The translations under genes were made by a program, and so were the position numbers. 43,270 bases of DNA from Moraxella caviae (GTDB lineage: Bacteria; Pseudomonadota; Gammaproteobacteria; Pseudomonadales; Moraxellaceae): positions 1 through 43,270 of the forward strand of contig NZ_MUXU01000048.1 in NCBI RefSeq assembly GCF_002014985.1, in the 5' to 3' direction. The notes beneath the pieces were generated by a model. The model was not told where the DNA came from and did not search any database. It saw only the letters and a list, made by a program, of their open reading frames with translations. This document shows, one piece after another, positions 42,501 through 43,270 of this stretch (position 1 is the stretch's first letter; every line of letters starts with the position of its first letter).

Positions 42501-43270
42501 ATGCCTTTTGGACCTTCATCAGGCTTAACGGTGTTTTCTGAAGTAGCGTCCGCAGAAGTAACTGATTTGCCGCTTTCTTTGCCGCTGGCGCTTAGCTCGT
42601 CGCTACCGCCACCATTGCCACCGCCATCTGGACCTTCAGGACCACCGCCAGCACCTGCCCCAGCAAGACCTGCTTTAGTTGGGGGACCGTCAGCACTATC
42701 TTTTCGCTTCTTGCCTTTCATGGCAGCCAGACCTCTGTCGCGCGATTTATCATGTTGCTGCTTGCCAGCTTTAGTGCTTTGTGCCATGCCTTGCATCGCT
42801 TTTTCGCTATTCATATTGCCAAAGTTTCTAAGCAGGTTTGTGCCCAGCCAATCTAGCACATTATCACCTAATTCTTGCACCAAACCAAAGATTAGGTAGG
42901 TCAGCATGATGAGCAAACCAGCATACATATACCAGTAGCTGCGCATTGTAGATAGGGTGATGAAAAAATCACCAATTGATGTACTTGCCGAAGCGGCTGA
43001 AACTTCTTGGCGGATTGCAAAGAATGCTTGTGTGAATAATATCACGATAGGCTCGTAGATCAAGAACGCTAAGAAGAATGCCGCAATGATAAGTATTGGT
43101 CTAAAGAACAGCGCCAAAATAGTAACATACCCTTGTTGCTGCGAACCCATGAATCTATCACCTGGTAAGGCGTGCATAACCAAGAAAATTGGCATAGCAA
43201 AAACTGTTTGGATGATTTGTAAAATCCAACCAATGCCCGCTAAAGTTAGCAGGCTATGTTCAAAACCGAG
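39578..43270 (-). CDS. dotA: DotA/TraY-like membrane protein with giant hydrophilic tail, 5' partial
   Basis: The frame is open to the right edge; 1230 residues are visible and the start lies outside. The first ATG inside the window (43195) is internal to the conserved block 'LTLAGIGWILQIIQ', then 'FLVMHALPGDRFMGSQQQGY', then spans 'ILIIAAFFLAFLIYEPIVIL' and 'YMYAGLLIMLTYLIFGLVQE'. This fits the C-terminal membrane part of DotA/TraY. In Legionella DotA little follows; here about 1,050 residues follow. They comprise an acidic Gly/Asp/Asn region, about ten imperfect 20-residue units with a 'D.xGN' core, then a Gln/Ala/Thr-rich low-complexity stretch. The tail may be displayed or act as a tether. 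Confidence 0.8.
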   Translation of the reverse strand, partial: LGFEHSLLTLAGIGWILQIIQTVFAMPIFLVMHALPGDRFMGSQQQGYVTILALFFRPILIIAAFFLAFLIYEPIVILFTQAFFAIRQEVSAASASTSIGDFFITLSTMRSYWYMYAGLLIMLTYLIFGLVQELGDNVLDWLGTNLLRNFGNMNSEKAMQGMAQSTKAGKQQHDKSRDRGLAAMKGKKRKDSADGPPTKAGLAGAGAGGGPEGPDGGGNGGGSDELSASGKESGKSVTSADATSENTVKPDEGPKGIGGVQQEVKFQDTADTQPIGAGVSGSGSDISGYLADRGDLSDDTSAATDVGMDNNAINDDTQTLAELNNNDGAPMDTNVPDGTINDNTDNAAGENADNLQGSNTSDNLVDGSLQTPTAGDNTIADGGALGNTMREQQDNQNALKDGKDFVAGAPGNTPAGGDINDATSAISDTDKAGIAALATKGNAFNSRLKDKTELTSKANTAKDGKNIASATSTWVDKDGVSHMQETTQNADGSTSMSRMSMKDGPNGSAMTSTSDMTMDANGNLTSAKELHTGADGSKLQLQTNVDDNGNVVTSSNWQDAGGNMMSTESIKDQDGNLVSYSETMQDTNGNTSTTTWSTDADGNVHVDSTATNKWADGSIEQTEQHWTATPDGKVSGSEDSTFMSNDGGLEASHRDFAPNSAESAGAVPDWSAVQRMSAAQPTVNLGNMKAMSKDQVSQTQNTMLNANKPQQMAKVADVSKGASATTTGVAAQGTTKDTTIGGGAASAERSSASKATGGASNANTQGTGHENAQFTGSPAGSAANEAGRTSVASTVAGDRVASGKNDPFTATATAKGAPADMGSITNTGKAHDNSAPANSSTTLASSTVQPNGMPSADTHAAVASNLGNNQQGGQSVTGGNTAQTGAAATAQLNTVIMPQANAPHAAQGATVNVTQAAAQNTAATTATSAPLNNVSTSGHNVAQSAPVNAGGSTPAQATPSMNTAGTQNTSHTPQGQAATQAAPTQGTANVQSQSAQVMGASVTNSRNVGDSTPTVRSGNGVVSQRDTVVSHGSNANQATFTPVSRAQAAQVTSHSAPQAAPQSAQQTTPQARPAQQTAQVAPVAAPQSAPNNAQAQPSVQNGTQRTATNPLNERGPYGYGGQQQHRQAQPQAMNPAGSAQPMPYGAASYETRVEVVREQVVRSPEVRTVGSFSSEQAIDEERVKIVKEDDHGKAVTDSGSTPTQGGAQSSETPGSKHDEGLNITFDARNE
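40455..40470. repeat. 16-bp palindrome inside dotA-like gene
   Basis: TGTCCAGATGTGGACA within the Gln/Thr-rich coding stretch, encoding 'VSTSGH' on the minus strand. It is the most distant copy found. Confidence 0.82.

Noticed and set aside
39794..42899. Several plus-strand open frames
   Set aside because: All are opposite the dotA-like gene and reflect its low-complexity codon pattern.

Overview
This window looks like part of a large conjugative plasmid from a gammaproteobacterium, most likely a member of the Moraxellaceae (Acinetobacter, Psychrobacter or Moraxella group). The pointers are family-level: an UmuD with the long N-terminal extension known from Acinetobacter, a Tn6022-like set of transposition genes, moderately AT-rich DNA, and a Dot/Icm-type (IncI-like, MPF-I) conjugation apparatus. 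No database search was possible, so the genus is an inference.

Region 1 (208-16738) is a complete 16.5-kb Tn7/Tn6022-like transposon with matching inverted ends. It interrupts plasmid genes on both sides: a RelB/DinJ-type antitoxin on the left, and a small plasmid gene on the right that has lost its start. The transposition module is tnsA-like, then one continuous reading frame carrying both the DDE transposase (TnsB/TniA) and the AAA+ regulator (TnsC/TniB), then tniQ, then a protein with six zinc ribbons. Cargo follows in order: a small reverse-strand ORF; umuD and umuC with SOS-like operators; HigA-like and Phd-like antitoxins; a P-loop-less ATPase-like gene; a frameshifted XRE gene; a HinfI/HpyAIV-type restriction-modification locus with controller and an extra nuclease-like gene; and a two-gene DUF4062 operon next to the right end.

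Region 2 (16739-25400) resembles a plasmid leading region. It carries ssb, a DEDD-type exonuclease, a DUF4942 methyltransferase, small membrane or coiled-coil proteins and unknowns. The genes form short transcription units, most ending in a hairpin terminator. Six units begin with the same unusual leader: a covarying 3-bp hairpin with a constant TAAC loop, a G-rich stretch, and a -10 hexamer 56-63 nt downstream with no recognisable -35.

Region 3 (25512-26057) is a non-coding array of 25 degenerate 21-bp repeats in exact register, plus one offset copy, directly upstream of the conjugation genes.

Region 4 (26162-43270) holds the type IVB conjugation operon dotD-dotC-dotB-icmT-unknown-unknown-dotM, an unknown gene, a type IA topoisomerase, parA and parB. 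On the opposite strand is the 3' part of a dotA/traY-like gene with an extremely long hydrophilic tail. Thirteen copies of a 16-bp palindrome (TGTCCANATNTGGACA) are scattered from 33.1 to 40.5 kb, mostly in intergenic clusters but also inside parB and dotA. They are strong candidates for ParB sites that combine partition with regulation.
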